DNA from: Pasteurella sp049670895
Lineage (GTDB): Bacteria; Pseudomonadota; Gammaproteobacteria; Enterobacterales; Pasteurellaceae
NCBI RefSeq assembly: GCF_049670895.1
Contig: NZ_CP187170.1
Strand: one strand, 5' to 3'
Length of the DNA stretch: 64,000 nucleotides
A program made the translations under genes and the position numbers. Positions 17,353 to 26,561 of the stretch are shown in pieces; position 1 is the stretch's first letter, and every line of letters starts with the position of its first letter. Under the pieces are notes generated by a model. The model saw nothing but the letters and a program-made list of their open reading frames with translations. It did not search any database and was not told the origin of the DNA.

Positions 17353-18117
17353 TTATTCACTTGATGTTAAACGTGCCAACACATACAACGGGGTGTAAGT
17401 CAGTTCAACCTGTTGCTGTGCATTGGTGTAATGTTGCTGATAATGTTGGCAAAACCGTTGTAATTGCCCTTTTGTCCAGCCTTGCTGTTGGGTGGCGGTA
17501 ACCCCTGTTTGTTTGAGATGCTTTAACACCGCTAAGGGATCAGCAAAATGCAATACAATTTCACGTTGTTCCAAGGTGAGAATCTCAAATTCAGGTTGCA
17601 ACCAATTTCGCCACATCTCAAGCGTGGGATAGGTTAAGCCCACCCCTGTTAGGTGTTTCACCTGTTTTAAATTTTCTGGTGTGAAGGTACTGAATAACAA
17701 AAAACCTCGTGGTTTTAACCGCACTTTACAGCGTTGAATAAAGCTAGGTTTATCTTCAAACCATTGCACCACCGATGCACTGGCGATTAAATCGTATTGG
17801 TGTGGAAAAGGCAGTTGCTCGGCATCACCACAGTGAAATTGGAAAGGGTGCGGTAACTGGTTGCGTAAGTGCGACTGCATATCGCACAGATCATTCAGAT
17901 CCCAATGTTCTGCTTGTAAATGCGACATTAAACCTTTTGTTAATCCCCCTGTGCCACAGCCAATTTCTAGCACCCGTTTAAGGGGTCGAGGATCTATTTT
18001 CGCCACTAATCCCATTAAATGTTGATGAATCAGACCTTGAGCAATCGCCTGTTGGTCGTAATCCCCCCTTGCTGCCGAAAAACACTGTTTAATGCGTCCT
18101 TTATTGATGATCGCCAT
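17353..18117 (-). CDS. bioC: Malonyl-ACP O-methyltransferase
   Basis: Methylates the free carboxyl of malonyl-ACP so that the fatty acid machinery can build pimeloyl-ACP methyl ester for biotin. 254-residue class I SAM methyltransferase: motif I VLEIGCGTGGLTKGL (residues about 49-63), acidic motif WDLND, and DLIASASVVQWF near residue 112 typical of BioC. It starts 3 bases after bioG ends, so is translationally coupled or nearly so. Confidence 0.95.
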   Translation of the reverse strand: MAIINKGRIKQCFSAARGDYDQQAIAQGLIHQHLMGLVAKIDPRPLKRVLEIGCGTGGLTKGLMSHLQAEHWDLNDLCDMQSHLRNQLPHPFQFHCGDAEQLPFPHQYDLIASASVVQWFEDKPSFIQRCKVRLKPRGFLLFSTFTPENLKQVKHLTGVGLTYPTLEMWRNWLQPEFEILTLEQREIVLHFADPLAVLKHLKQTGVTATQQQGWTKGQLQRFCQHYQQHYTNAQQQVELTYTPLYVLARLTSSE

Positions 18118-18120
18118 GTT

Positions 18121-18768
18121 CTACAACCAACAGGCTTCCCAATGGGTGAATTGAGGAAATAACAAATGCTCCCCTTCTAGCTCATGAATCTCACAACGAT
18201 CTTGCCAGTAGGCTTTTTGGTTTTGCACAGGGAAAATTTTATCTTTGGTGCCGACAATCGCCTTGCTCCATGTGATGAGATCCGTGCGACGATCTTGCTG
18301 TAAAAAAGCATAAAGTGCGGTCAATTCTGCATGAATTTCCGCTAAAGTAGGACGAGATGAAAGTTGCTGATACTCCGTCAAGGCACTTTTTGAACCACAA
18401 ATACGGCGTTCAAATTTATGTCGATTTTCGTCATTTAAGCCAGACAAGGTGCCGACAAAAATCCCTTCGGGAATGCCGTATTGATCGTCACAAGGCAAGC
18501 CCGTGCCATTCATTGCCGTAGCCGATAGCAGGGGATAACCTTGCATCACCCGTTCTGCCACCCATACCCCCATTGACCACGCCACCACCCGAATGTGTTG
18601 GTAAGCGGAAAAATCCACCTCACAGCTTAGATCTTGATAATCATAGCAAATCAGTAAATCATAATTATGCGGTAAAATCAGGTGTGCCACCACGCTTGGC
18701 GGTGTCCCCCAACCTGCAAAATAGACAATCAAATGATCGCCTTGGCGTTGAATATGTTGTGTTTTCAT
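18121..18768 (-). CDS. bioG: Pimeloyl-ACP methyl ester esterase BioG
   Basis: Removes the methyl group from pimeloyl-ACP methyl ester, ending the BioC-protected synthesis. 215-residue alpha/beta hydrolase; nucleophile serine in VAWSMGVW (near residue 68) and a late histidine in ELEGEHLLFP. It takes the role BioH plays in E. coli; BioG is the form known from Haemophilus-type bio operons. Its ATG overlaps the bioF stop by 4 bases (ATGA), a sign of coupled translation. Confidence 0.93.
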   Translation of the reverse strand: MKTQHIQRQGDHLIVYFAGWGTPPSVVAHLILPHNYDLLICYDYQDLSCEVDFSAYQHIRVVAWSMGVWVAERVMQGYPLLSATAMNGTGLPCDDQYGIPEGIFVGTLSGLNDENRHKFERRICGSKSALTEYQQLSSRPTLAEIHAELTALYAFLQQDRRTDLITWSKAIVGTKDKIFPVQNQKAYWQDRCEIHELEGEHLLFPQFTHWEACWL

Positions 18769-19928
18769 TCAGCAAAATCCTGTAAACAAGCAATGAGTTG
18801 ATCCACTTCCGCAAATGACATGTCTGCCGTGAGTGAAAAACGAATGCGAGACGTGTCTTTTGGCACCGTTGGTGGACGAATTGGTAAGCAATAATAACCT
18901 TGTTGTTGCAAACGCTGGGCGGTTTTCACCGTTAATGCATTATCGCCCAAAATATAAGGCACAATACAACTTTCACTTGGCATAAGAACATTAAAAATGT
19001 CAACAATTGCTTGGCGGAAATGTTGACTTAGGCTCGCAAGGTGTGTCCGTTCTGCCTTCAAATGCGGTAATTGTTGAAATAAAAAATGCGTCCACGCCAC
19101 ATTCAAAGGGGGTAAGGCGGTCGAAAAAATTAAGGGTCGCATTTTATTGATTAAATAATCTCGAATCACCTGATCACAAACCGCATAAGCTCCCATGGAG
19201 GCTAAGGCTTTGCCAAATGTGCCCACCAAAATATCAATCTGTTCAAGACAGCCTTGTTGTTCAGCCAAGCCTAAGCCATTTTCCCCCAACACGCCAATTG
19301 CATGGGCTTCATCCACATATAACATCACTTGTGGGTATTGTTGTTTTAATGCCACAAGCTGGTTGAGATCCGCACAATCGCCATCCATGCTAAATACGGA
19401 TTCTGTCACCACAATCATCCGTTCAAAAGTGCGGTCATTTTTTTGCAAAATCTGCTCAAGGTGAGCGTAATCATTATGCCGAAAACGCACAAATTCACAT
19501 TGTGCCAAGCGAATGCCATCAATCATGCTGGCATGCACCAGTTTATCCGCCACGATCAAGGTTTTTTTATCAGCCAAAGCAGGCAAAATCCCAATATTGG
19601 CATGATAACCACTGTTAAACAGTAATGCACTTTCTCGCCCAAACGCTTGTGCCATCAGGGTTTCCAATTCATCATAAATGGGAAAGGATCCCGTTAATAA
19701 ACGGGAAGAAGAGGAAGTAAAAGCAGGCAGGTGATCTTGATATTGTGCAAAAAACGCCTGACGTAAGCCTTCATGGTTAGCTAGCCCTAAATAATCATTG
19801 GAAGAGAAATTCAACATGGTTTTACCTTCACGTTGAATAAACCGCCCTTGATGAATGAGTTGCGGAAGTTGACGAAATTGATTTTGTGCCTTTAACTCGG
19901 CTAACTGCTGTTGATAATGTTGGATCAT
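18765..19928 (-). CDS. bioF: 8-amino-7-oxononanoate synthase
   Basis: PLP enzyme that condenses pimeloyl-ACP with alanine. The frame is open to 19949, but the ATG at 19928 (MIQHYQQQL) has AAGGA 7 bases upstream and lies just past the bioA stop, so I used it: 387 residues. PLP lysine is in LVGTFGKALAS (near residue 233); DEAHAIGVLG and the FSSNDYLGLA start region are typical. Second gene of the operon, 10 bases after bioA. Confidence 0.96.
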   Translation of the reverse strand: MIQHYQQQLAELKAQNQFRQLPQLIHQGRFIQREGKTMLNFSSNDYLGLANHEGLRQAFFAQYQDHLPAFTSSSSRLLTGSFPIYDELETLMAQAFGRESALLFNSGYHANIGILPALADKKTLIVADKLVHASMIDGIRLAQCEFVRFRHNDYAHLEQILQKNDRTFERMIVVTESVFSMDGDCADLNQLVALKQQYPQVMLYVDEAHAIGVLGENGLGLAEQQGCLEQIDILVGTFGKALASMGAYAVCDQVIRDYLINKMRPLIFSTALPPLNVAWTHFLFQQLPHLKAERTHLASLSQHFRQAIVDIFNVLMPSESCIVPYILGDNALTVKTAQRLQQQGYYCLPIRPPTVPKDTSRIRFSLTADMSFAEVDQLIACLQDFAE

Positions 19929-19938
19929 GGGTAATTCC

Positions 19939-21228
19939 TTACTGGGCATAGTCTTCTTTCAGGCTACGGTTCGTCCCCTCAATCAGCTGGACAAGTTGTG
20001 TGTTGGACATAATATAAGGGGGCATAAGATACACCAATTTGCCAAACGGACGAACCCACACCCCATTTTTCACTAAACGAGGCTGTAATGTGTGCATATT
20101 CACCGCCTCTTTCATTTCAATCACCCCAATTGCCCCTAGCACTCGCACGTCTGCCACACAATCTAAGGCGTTTGCTTGGCTTAGACCTTGTCGGAGTTGT
20201 TGTTCAATACGTTGAATATTTTGTTGCCAAGGGCTGGCTAAAAGCAGTTTGAGGCTGGCTGTGGCAATGGCACAAGCCAAAGGGTTTGCCATAAAGGTGG
20301 GACCATGCATAAAACATTTTGCCTCACCTGAACAAATCACTTCGGCGACGGCTTGATGGGTAATGGTAGCGGATAAGGTTAAATAACCACCCGTTAAGGC
20401 TTTGCCGAGACACATGATATCAGGCACGATATTGGCATGCTCACAGGCAAACAGCTTGCCTGTGCGTCCAAAACCTGTGGCGATTTCATCAAAAATCAGC
20501 AAAATCCCATATTCTTCACACAAAGCTTTGGCTTGCACCAAATATTCAGGGGAATAAAAATACATGCCGCCCGCCCCTTGTACCACAGGTTCTAAAATCA
20601 AGCCTGCAATTTCATTGCCGTGTGTTGCCAGTAAATCTCGTAAAGGTTGTATCGCAGCAGGTTGCCAAGCTTGCCCAAATTTCACGGGGGGCTGAGGTAA
20701 AAAATATTGCACAGGCAAGCCTTTGGCAAACAAACTGTGCATGCCCGTCACAGGATCGCACACCGACATCGCATGCCAAGTGTCGCCATGATAACCTGAA
20801 CGAATGGTGGCAAATTTGTGTCGTTGTGTTTCCCCTTTGGCATGTTGGTATTGCACTGCCATTTTCATCGCCACTTCAACGGCAACGGATCCACTGTCGG
20901 CAAAGAAAATTTTATCCAACCCTTCGGGTAAAATCTTCACCAACTGCTGAGCCAATTCAACCGCAGGCTGGTGAGTCAACCCACCAAACATCACATGACT
21001 CATTTGACTCAGCTGTTGCGTTGCCGCCTGATTGAGTACAGGGTGATTGTAACCATGAATTGCCGACCACCATGACGACATGCCATCAATCAACTGTTGA
21101 CCATTTTTTAATTGGATATACACGCCTTCGGCACGCTCCACCGCAAATAAGGGAAAATCGGCATTTAATGCGGCATAGGGGTGCCAAATATGTTGTCGAT
21201 CAAATTGCAAAAGTTGCTGTTCATTCAT
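19939..21228 (-). CDS. bioA: Adenosylmethionine-8-amino-7-oxononanoate aminotransferase
   Basis: PLP transaminase that uses S-adenosylmethionine as amino donor to make diaminopelargonate. The frame opens at 21321 but the ATG at 21228 (MNEQQLLQFDRQHIWHPYAA) aligns with E. coli BioA and follows a GAGAGGTGAAAGG ribosome site, giving 429 residues. Key parts: WWSAIHGYNHP, SGSVAVEVAMKMA, LIFDEIATGFGRTGKLFACE, and the PLP lysine in MCLGKALTGGY. First gene of bioAFGCD and divergent from psd. I saw no obvious BirA operator of the E. coli kind. Confidence 0.96.
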   Translation of the reverse strand: MNEQQLLQFDRQHIWHPYAALNADFPLFAVERAEGVYIQLKNGQQLIDGMSSWWSAIHGYNHPVLNQAATQQLSQMSHVMFGGLTHQPAVELAQQLVKILPEGLDKIFFADSGSVAVEVAMKMAVQYQHAKGETQRHKFATIRSGYHGDTWHAMSVCDPVTGMHSLFAKGLPVQYFLPQPPVKFGQAWQPAAIQPLRDLLATHGNEIAGLILEPVVQGAGGMYFYSPEYLVQAKALCEEYGILLIFDEIATGFGRTGKLFACEHANIVPDIMCLGKALTGGYLTLSATITHQAVAEVICSGEAKCFMHGPTFMANPLACAIATASLKLLLASPWQQNIQRIEQQLRQGLSQANALDCVADVRVLGAIGVIEMKEAVNMHTLQPRLVKNGVWVRPFGKLVYLMPPYIMSNTQLVQLIEGTNRSLKEDYAQ

Positions 21229-21282
21229 CCTTTCACCTCTCTTCTGAATGGCTACCTCAATTGGCGTAAATTCACGCAAATA

Positions 21283-21337
21283 CTTACATAAACGGAATAA
21301 CTTGCTATAATCGCCGAGCATTTGGCTTTTAAAGCCA
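21283..21337 (+). promoter_or_regulatory. psd promoter and leader palindrome
   Basis: Perfect -10 TATAAT at 21306-21311 with a CTTACA -35 at 21283-21288 (17-base spacing). About 11 bases after the -10 is the palindrome TGGCTTTTAAAGCCA (21323-21337), in the transcribed leader or at its very start. Confidence 0.65.
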
Positions 21338-21369
21338 GTTATTCTAACTTAAAAAGATGATTTATCACC

Positions 21370-22257
21370 ATGAATATATTAGAAAAAAAAGCACAACTTA
21401 GTTACTGGCAACGCCTTAAAATTGCCTTTCAATATGTGATGCCACAACTTTATTTAACTCGTCTTGCTGGCTGGTTTGCCAAACAGGAATGGGGTGCAGT
21501 AAGCCATTTTGCGATCAAACTCTTTGCGAAAAAATACCAAGTGGATATGAGTGAAGCGGCAAAGCCAAACTTTAGCGATTATGCCAGTTTCAACGCCTTT
21601 TTTATTCGCCCCTTAGCGGAAAATGCCCGTCCCATTAATCAAAATCCTACCGCACTTTGTTTACCCGCAGATGGGCGTATTAGTCAGATGGGGCATATCG
21701 AAAAGGATTTATTGTTGCAAGCCAAAGGGCATTATTTCAGCTTGAGCGATTTATTAGCAGGCGATGAAGCCCTAGCCGACCACTTTAAAGAGGGCGAATT
21801 TGCCACCACCTACCTTTCACCTCGTGATTATCACCGAGTGCATATGCCTTGTGATGCCACTTTACGCCAAATGATTTATGTGCCGGGGGAATTATTCTCC
21901 GTCAATCCTTTTTTAGCTGAACATGTGCCAAACTTATTTGCTCGCAATGAACGTGTGATCTGCGTATTTGATACGGAATTTGGCAAAATGGTGCAAATTT
22001 TAGTAGGGGCGACCATTACCGCAAGCATGAGTACAGTATGGGCAGGCGTGATCAACCCTCCTCGTCCAGAACAAGTGACCACTTGGACTTACGAAGGGGA
22101 AAAAGCGATCAAGCTCGTCAAAGGGCAAGAAATGGGGGCATTCCAATTAGGTTCAACGGTCATTAATTTATTTGAAAAAGAACGTGTGCAGTTAGCCTCC
22201 CACTTACAAGTGGATAGCCCCGTGAGAATGGGTGAAATTCTTGCCTACCAAAAATAA
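21370..22257 (+). CDS. psd: Phosphatidylserine decarboxylase proenzyme
   Basis: Makes phosphatidylethanolamine from phosphatidylserine at the inner membrane. 295 residues; self-cleavage at LGST (Ser262) gives the beta chain and the pyruvoyl cofactor on the short alpha chain. SPRDYHRVHMP (catalytic HRxH region near residue 160) and the basic N-terminus fit the family. It has its own promoter; fklB follows 24 bases after and is likely co-transcribed. Confidence 0.97.
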   Translation: MNILEKKAQLSYWQRLKIAFQYVMPQLYLTRLAGWFAKQEWGAVSHFAIKLFAKKYQVDMSEAAKPNFSDYASFNAFFIRPLAENARPINQNPTALCLPADGRISQMGHIEKDLLLQAKGHYFSLSDLLAGDEALADHFKEGEFATTYLSPRDYHRVHMPCDATLRQMIYVPGELFSVNPFLAEHVPNLFARNERVICVFDTEFGKMVQILVGATITASMSTVWAGVINPPRPEQVTTWTYEGEKAIKLVKGQEMGAFQLGSTVINLFEKERVQLASHLQVDSPVRMGEILAYQK

Positions 22258-22281
22258 TTTTTAACCACAATAGGAAAAACA

Positions 22282-22914
22282 ATGAGTAAACAATTTTTCG
22301 ACCAAGTGTCATTAGAAAGCCTTTCTGCAAAAGGGAGTTATGGAATCGGTTTACAAATCGGTCAACAATTATTAGATAGCCAACTTGAGGTGACAGCAGA
22401 AGCGGTCGCTAAAGGGATTTTTGATGTATTAAATCAAAATCCACCTGCACTTGAGTTAAACGAAGTCAGCAAAGCCTTGCAAGAATTGCAACAAAAAGTG
22501 GTTGAAGCACAACAAGCTCAATTTAAAGAAATTGAAGCACAAGGCAAACAATTCTTAGCAGAAAATGCCCAAAAAGAAGGGGTAAAAACCACGGAATCAG
22601 GCTTGCAATATGAAGTGTTAGTGGAAGGTGAAGGTCAAATTCCTTCACGTGAAGACAAAGTACGTGTGCACTACACGGGAACATTAATTGATGGCACGGT
22701 ATTTGATAGCTCCGTCAAACGTGGTCAGCCTGCTGAATTCCCAGTGAACGGCGTGATCGCAGGTTGGATCGAAGCCTTATCGATGATGCCTGTTGGCTCA
22801 AAATGGCGTTTAACCATTCCTCACAACCTCGCTTATGGCGAACGTGGTGCAGGTGCGTCAATTCCACCATTCAGCACCTTAGTATTTGAAGTGGAATTAC
22901 TTGCAATTCTCTAA
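22282..22914 (+). CDS. fklB: FKBP-type peptidyl-prolyl cis-trans isomerase, FklB type
   Basis: 210-residue folding helper similar in length and sequence to E. coli FklB (206). The N-terminal helical dimerisation domain (residues 1-95, SYGIGLQIGQQL) is followed by the FKBP domain: VRVHYTGTLIDGTVFDSS, FPVNGVIAGWIEAL, and AYGERGAGASIPPFSTLVFEVELL. No signal peptide, so cytosolic. Ends at a terminator made from two facing uptake sequences. Confidence 0.94.
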   Translation: MSKQFFDQVSLESLSAKGSYGIGLQIGQQLLDSQLEVTAEAVAKGIFDVLNQNPPALELNEVSKALQELQQKVVEAQQAQFKEIEAQGKQFLAENAQKEGVKTTESGLQYEVLVEGEGQIPSREDKVRVHYTGTLIDGTVFDSSVKRGQPAEFPVNGVIAGWIEALSMMPVGSKWRLTIPHNLAYGERGAGASIPPFSTLVFEVELLAIL

Positions 22915-22931
22915 CCTTCAATGACCCAATA

Positions 22932-22962
22932 AAAAAAGTGCGGTCATTTTCCGCACTTTTTT
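22932..22962. terminator. Uptake-sequence terminator after fklB
   Basis: AAAAAAGTGCGG (22932-22943) pairs with CCGCACTTTTTT (22951-22962). The left arm is an exact uptake sequence with T flank; the right arm is one base short (TCCGCACTT). Works in both directions between convergent fklB and the lipoprotein gene. Confidence 0.9.
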
Positions 22963-22973
22963 CGTTTTATGAC

Positions 22974-23300
22974 TTATCGTTTTACACCTTGCTGATAACC
23001 ATTTTGCCATGATGCCAATAAATGGGGAGAAATGGTCTTGCCACTTTGTTCTTGGCAATACGTGGTTCGCTGGCTCAGCATTTTTTTATGATGCTCTCGA
23101 AAGGATTTTCCGACACGATACCCATCTAAATACCAATCATCATGATCATGGCAAGAAACGGTATTAATCCGCTTTGTATTGCCCGTCACCGCAAAAGGTT
23201 TCCCGACTTCAATACGTTGCCCCGAGGCAACACTCTGTTCAACACAACCACCCATACCAGTGGCGACGACAGTTAATGTGAATAAATGCTTCCATTTCAT
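22974..23300 (-). CDS. Small predicted lipoprotein
   Basis: 108 residues with a basic-hydrophobic signal and lipobox MGGC (MKWKHLFTLTVVATGMGGC). Mature part has two or three cysteines and the pattern DWYLDGYRVGKSF, with a second WQNGYQQG at the end; this YxxG repeat resembles small lipoproteins of the DUF2799 kind, which is a tentative link. AAGG lies 7 bases before the ATG. Located between convergent fklB and upstream proB on the same strand as proB (25-base gap), so possibly in the proB transcript. Confidence 0.7.
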   Translation of the reverse strand: MKWKHLFTLTVVATGMGGCVEQSVASGQRIEVGKPFAVTGNTKRINTVSCHDHDDWYLDGYRVGKSFREHHKKMLSQRTTYCQEQSGKTISPHLLASWQNGYQQGVKR

Positions 23301-23325
23301 ATTACGACCTTCACAATTTATGAGT

Positions 23326-24423
23326 TTATAAAATAATCATATCATCACGATGCACTGCCACGGCACCGTATTCATAACCTAGAATTTGTTCAATATCCTG
23401 TGATTTTTTACCTTGAATTAAATGTAGTGCATCACTGTTATAACGTGGCATTCCCAAGGCTATATCCTTGCCTTGTAGGGTGCGAATTTTAACCACTTCC
23501 CCACGGGAAAAACGCCCTTCCACCTTCACAATGCCCGCAGGCAATAAGGATTTATGCTGAATGAGCATCGCCTGCTCTGCCCCTGCATCAATGGTGATCA
23601 TGCCTGCGGAGGGTGCCGCATAAAGCCATTGTTTACGGCTTTCTAAACGATCAGCTTGAACAAGAAACTTGGTGCCAATGGCTTGTCCATACGCCAAGTC
23701 TGTAATCACATTCGCCTGATTCCCAGGGGCAATCACCGTTTCAATACCTGAACGGGTTGCCACATCGGCTGCACTGATTTTGGTGGACATTCCCCCTGTA
23801 CCTAAACTTGTGCCACTGCCACCCGCAATCGCCCGAATGTGATCGGTAATTTTATCCACTTGACTGATCAGTTTTGCCTCGGGATTTTTGCGAGGATCAC
23901 TGTCAAACAGCCCTTGTTGATCCGTTAATAAATACAGTTGTTCGGCTTGCACCAAAATCGCCACTAACGCCGATAAATTATCATTATCCCCCACTTTAAT
24001 TTCGGAGGTTGCCACCGCATCATTTTCATTGACCACCGGAATAATTTGGTTATCTAATAATGCACGTAAGGTATCTCTGGCATTTAAAAAACGTTCACGA
24101 TCTTCAATATCGGCACGGGTTAATAAAATCTGCCCGATATGAATATCATAAATCGCAAAGATCTTTTCCCACGTTTGAATTAACTGACTCTGCCCCACCG
24201 CTGCCAACAGCTGTTTCGAGGCGATAGTAGGCGGCAATTGAGGATGATTTAAATAATGACGACCTGCGGCAATCGCTCCCGATGTAACGATGACCAAACG
24301 AAAGCCTGCCTGATGCAGTTGTGCCAATTGACGCACAATATCCATCATATGCGGTAAATTTAACTTGGTGGAACCTTGTGTTAAGGTGCTCGTCCCAAAT
24401 TTGACGACAAGGGTTTTCTCCAT
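23326..24423 (-). CDS. proB: Glutamate 5-kinase
   Basis: First step of proline synthesis: phosphorylates glutamate at the gamma-carboxyl. 365 residues: amino acid kinase domain (residues 1-250; VVKFGTSTLT, VTSGAIAAGR, NENDAVATSEIKVGDNDNLSA, GTGGMSTKI) followed by a PUA domain (about 275-360; AGIVKVEGRFSRGEVVKI). Full length, so proline feedback should be intact. proA is not next to it here. Confidence 0.97.
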   Translation of the reverse strand: MEKTLVVKFGTSTLTQGSTKLNLPHMMDIVRQLAQLHQAGFRLVIVTSGAIAAGRHYLNHPQLPPTIASKQLLAAVGQSQLIQTWEKIFAIYDIHIGQILLTRADIEDRERFLNARDTLRALLDNQIIPVVNENDAVATSEIKVGDNDNLSALVAILVQAEQLYLLTDQQGLFDSDPRKNPEAKLISQVDKITDHIRAIAGGSGTSLGTGGMSTKISAADVATRSGIETVIAPGNQANVITDLAYGQAIGTKFLVQADRLESRKQWLYAAPSAGMITIDAGAEQAMLIQHKSLLPAGIVKVEGRFSRGEVVKIRTLQGKDIALGMPRYNSDALHLIQGKKSQDIEQILGYEYGAVAVHRDDMIIL

Positions 24424-24605
24424 TTTCAGTCTATCCCTTTTTTGATTGCTGTATTAAAAAAAAAGTCTGGCTAAATTAGCATTAATAGGAAGAAAAATCA
24501 TCTTCTTTTCACACTCCTTTTCTATGATTTAAAACAACGTTTTTTTAGGAAAAACGCCTATAATATTGAAGATTTCGTCTATTGTTTCGATTTAGGATAT
24601 TCACT

Positions 24606-25397
24606 ATGAAACCCAACACCTCTCAAGATACAGAACAACAAAGAGAAGTGACTCGTCTTTGCATTCAAGTCGCACAATTATTATTACAACATGGTGCAGA
24701 AAGTGCAGTCATTGTACAAATGACATATCGATTAGGTTTAGCACTTGGGGTGGACAGTGTGGAATGTGCTCTCACACCACATGCCATTATTCTGACCACC
24801 TTAAGCCAAGGTCATTGCATCACCACAGTACGCAAAAACGAAGACAAAGGCATTAATATGCAAGTGGTGACCGAAGTGCAACGTATTGTGATTACGGCTG
24901 AACGTAAAATTTATGATATCCAACAAGTGCGAGCCAAACTTGAACGGATTAAACCGCTCAAATACAACCGCTATTTTGTGGTGTTTATGATTGGCTTATC
25001 CTGTGCCAGCTTTGCCCATTTGTCTGGGGGAGATAACATCGTGGCACTGGTCACATTCCTTGCCGCCTCTGTGGCAATGTATGTCCGCCAAAGCTTGGCA
25101 ATCCGACATTATAATCCGTTAATTGTGTTTGCCGTCACTGCCTTTGTGGCATCATTGGTGGCTGGTGTTGCCTTAAAATATAACATTGGCAATCAACCCC
25201 AAATTGCCTTGGCATCCAGTGTGTTATTGCTCGTACCTGGGTTTCCACTCATCAATTCATTGGCTGATATTTTAAAAGGGCATATCAATATGGGGATTGC
25301 TCGTTGGGTAGTCGCAACCATTTTTACCTTTGGTGCCTGTTTAGGCATTGTGTTTGCATTAAGTGTATTGGGTATCACTGTGTGGGGAGGAAAATAA
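24606..25397 (+). CDS. yjjP: YjjP subunit of a ThrE-type exporter
   Basis: Inner-membrane protein, 263 residues from the ATG at 24606, chosen because AGGA lies 8 bases upstream; the frame is open from 24582. The N-terminal cytosolic domain (DUF1212; residues 10-115) carries HGAESAVIVQMTYRLGLALGVDSVE. About five membrane helices follow, including LLLVPGFPLINSLADILKG, the signature of the ThrE family. In E. coli YjjP works with YjjB in succinate export; relatives export threonine/serine. yjjB starts at the next base after the stop. Confidence 0.9.
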   Translation: MKPNTSQDTEQQREVTRLCIQVAQLLLQHGAESAVIVQMTYRLGLALGVDSVECALTPHAIILTTLSQGHCITTVRKNEDKGINMQVVTEVQRIVITAERKIYDIQQVRAKLERIKPLKYNRYFVVFMIGLSCASFAHLSGGDNIVALVTFLAASVAMYVRQSLAIRHYNPLIVFAVTAFVASLVAGVALKYNIGNQPQIALASSVLLLVPGFPLINSLADILKGHINMGIARWVVATIFTFGACLGIVFALSVLGITVWGGK

Positions 25398-25859
25398 ATG
25401 CTCATTTTAAACATACTGGATGATATGTTTTTTGCGGCAATTCCAGCCGTGGGCTTTGCGTTAGTTTTTAACGTTCCAACAAAAGCCTTAAAATATTGTG
25501 CAGGCTTGGGGGCGATTGGTCATGGTTTACGCACCTTCTTAGTGCATTTTGACGTGCCTTTAGTCTTTTCCACCTTCTGCGGTGCGGCACTGATTGGCTT
25601 TATTGGAGTCCATTTATCCCATCGTTATTTAGCACACCCGAAAGTCTTTACCGTGGCAGCCATTATCCCAATGATCCCCGGCGTTTATGCTTATAAAGCC
25701 ATGATTGCGGTGGTGCAATTGCATAATCAAGGCTGGTCTCATGAATTGGCGGCACAAATGATTGACTATTTCATTAAAACAGGCTTTATTCTTGGTGCCT
25801 TGGTGTTTGGCTTGGCGTTGCCTGGCTTGTTATTTTATCGGCGAAAACCCGTGGTGTAG
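25398..25859 (+). CDS. yjjB: YjjB subunit of a ThrE-type exporter
   Basis: 153-residue membrane protein with about four helices (DUF3815/ThrE_2 type). The glycine/proline motif IIPMIPGVYAYKAM mirrors the PGFPLINS motif of YjjP, as expected for two halves of a split ThrE transporter. It begins directly after the yjjP stop, so the two are co-translated. Substrate (succinate or hydroxy-amino acids) is inferred from relatives. Confidence 0.9.
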   Translation: MLILNILDDMFFAAIPAVGFALVFNVPTKALKYCAGLGAIGHGLRTFLVHFDVPLVFSTFCGAALIGFIGVHLSHRYLAHPKVFTVAAIIPMIPGVYAYKAMIAVVQLHNQGWSHELAAQMIDYFIKTGFILGALVFGLALPGLLFYRRKPVV

Positions 25860-25958
25860 AACACAGCATTTCCATGGGCTTATTCTATCGACCAGTTCAA
25901 CAAAGTTTTGTAGTATAATAAGCACCCTTTTAACTAGCCGTACTTATCCAATATCAAT

Positions 25959-26456
25959 ATGACCTTTAGTATTATCGTTGCCATGACAAAAAACCATGTC
26001 ATTGGTCAAGACAATAAAATGCCGTGGCATTTACCTGCGGATTTAGCTTGGTTTCGTCAAAAAACCATGGGAAAGCCCGTGATCATGGGACGAAAAACCT
26101 TTGAAAGCATTGGTCGCCCTTTGCCGAAACGCCTCAATATTGTGCTTTCTCGCCAACCCTATATTCACGAAGGCATCGAGTGGAAAGAGAGTTTGGAAAG
26201 TGCGGTGGAATTTGTAAAAGATTCCCCTGAAATCATGCTCATTGGCGGCGGACAAATATTTAACCAATATCTGAACAAAGCCGATAAGCTTTATCTTACT
26301 GAAATTCAAACGGAGTTAGAGGGGGATACGCTCTTCCCAGCCATCCACTGGCAAGATTGGGACATTGAGCATGAAGCATGGCATCATGCCGATGAGCATA
26401 ACGCCTATGATTGTCGCTTCCTGATTTTACGCCGTAAAACTGCACCGCAAAAATAA
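25959..26456 (+). CDS. folA: Dihydrofolate reductase
   Basis: Reduces dihydrofolate to tetrahydrofolate with NADPH; target of trimethoprim. 165 residues with MPWHLPADLAWF (active-site Asp in HLPADL), VIMGRKTFESIGRPLP, NIVLSRQ, and MLIGGGQIFNQYL for NADPH binding. An uptake sequence is inside at 26198. Convergent with selD. Confidence 0.97.
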   Translation: MTFSIIVAMTKNHVIGQDNKMPWHLPADLAWFRQKTMGKPVIMGRKTFESIGRPLPKRLNIVLSRQPYIHEGIEWKESLESAVEFVKDSPEIMLIGGGQIFNQYLNKADKLYLTEIQTELEGDTLFPAIHWQDWDIEHEAWHHADEHNAYDCRFLILRRKTAPQK

Positions 26457-26501
26457 TCAAGAGCATGTCTGAAAAGACAATGCCCCTTTCCTTTAAAACG
26501 C

Positions 26502-26552
26502 AGTGTAAAAAAGTGGTGTAATGGACAACCTCACATTTTTGTCCATTACACC
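26502..26552 (-). terminator. Terminator of the selD transcript
   Basis: 14-bp perfect stem GGTGTAATGGACAA/TTGTCCATTACACC (26515-26528 with 26539-26552), 10-base loop. On the minus strand it is followed by ACTTTTTT; on the plus strand no T tract follows, so it serves selD and the short ORF rather than folA. Confidence 0.85.
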
Positions 26553-26561
26553 TCTTCTCCC

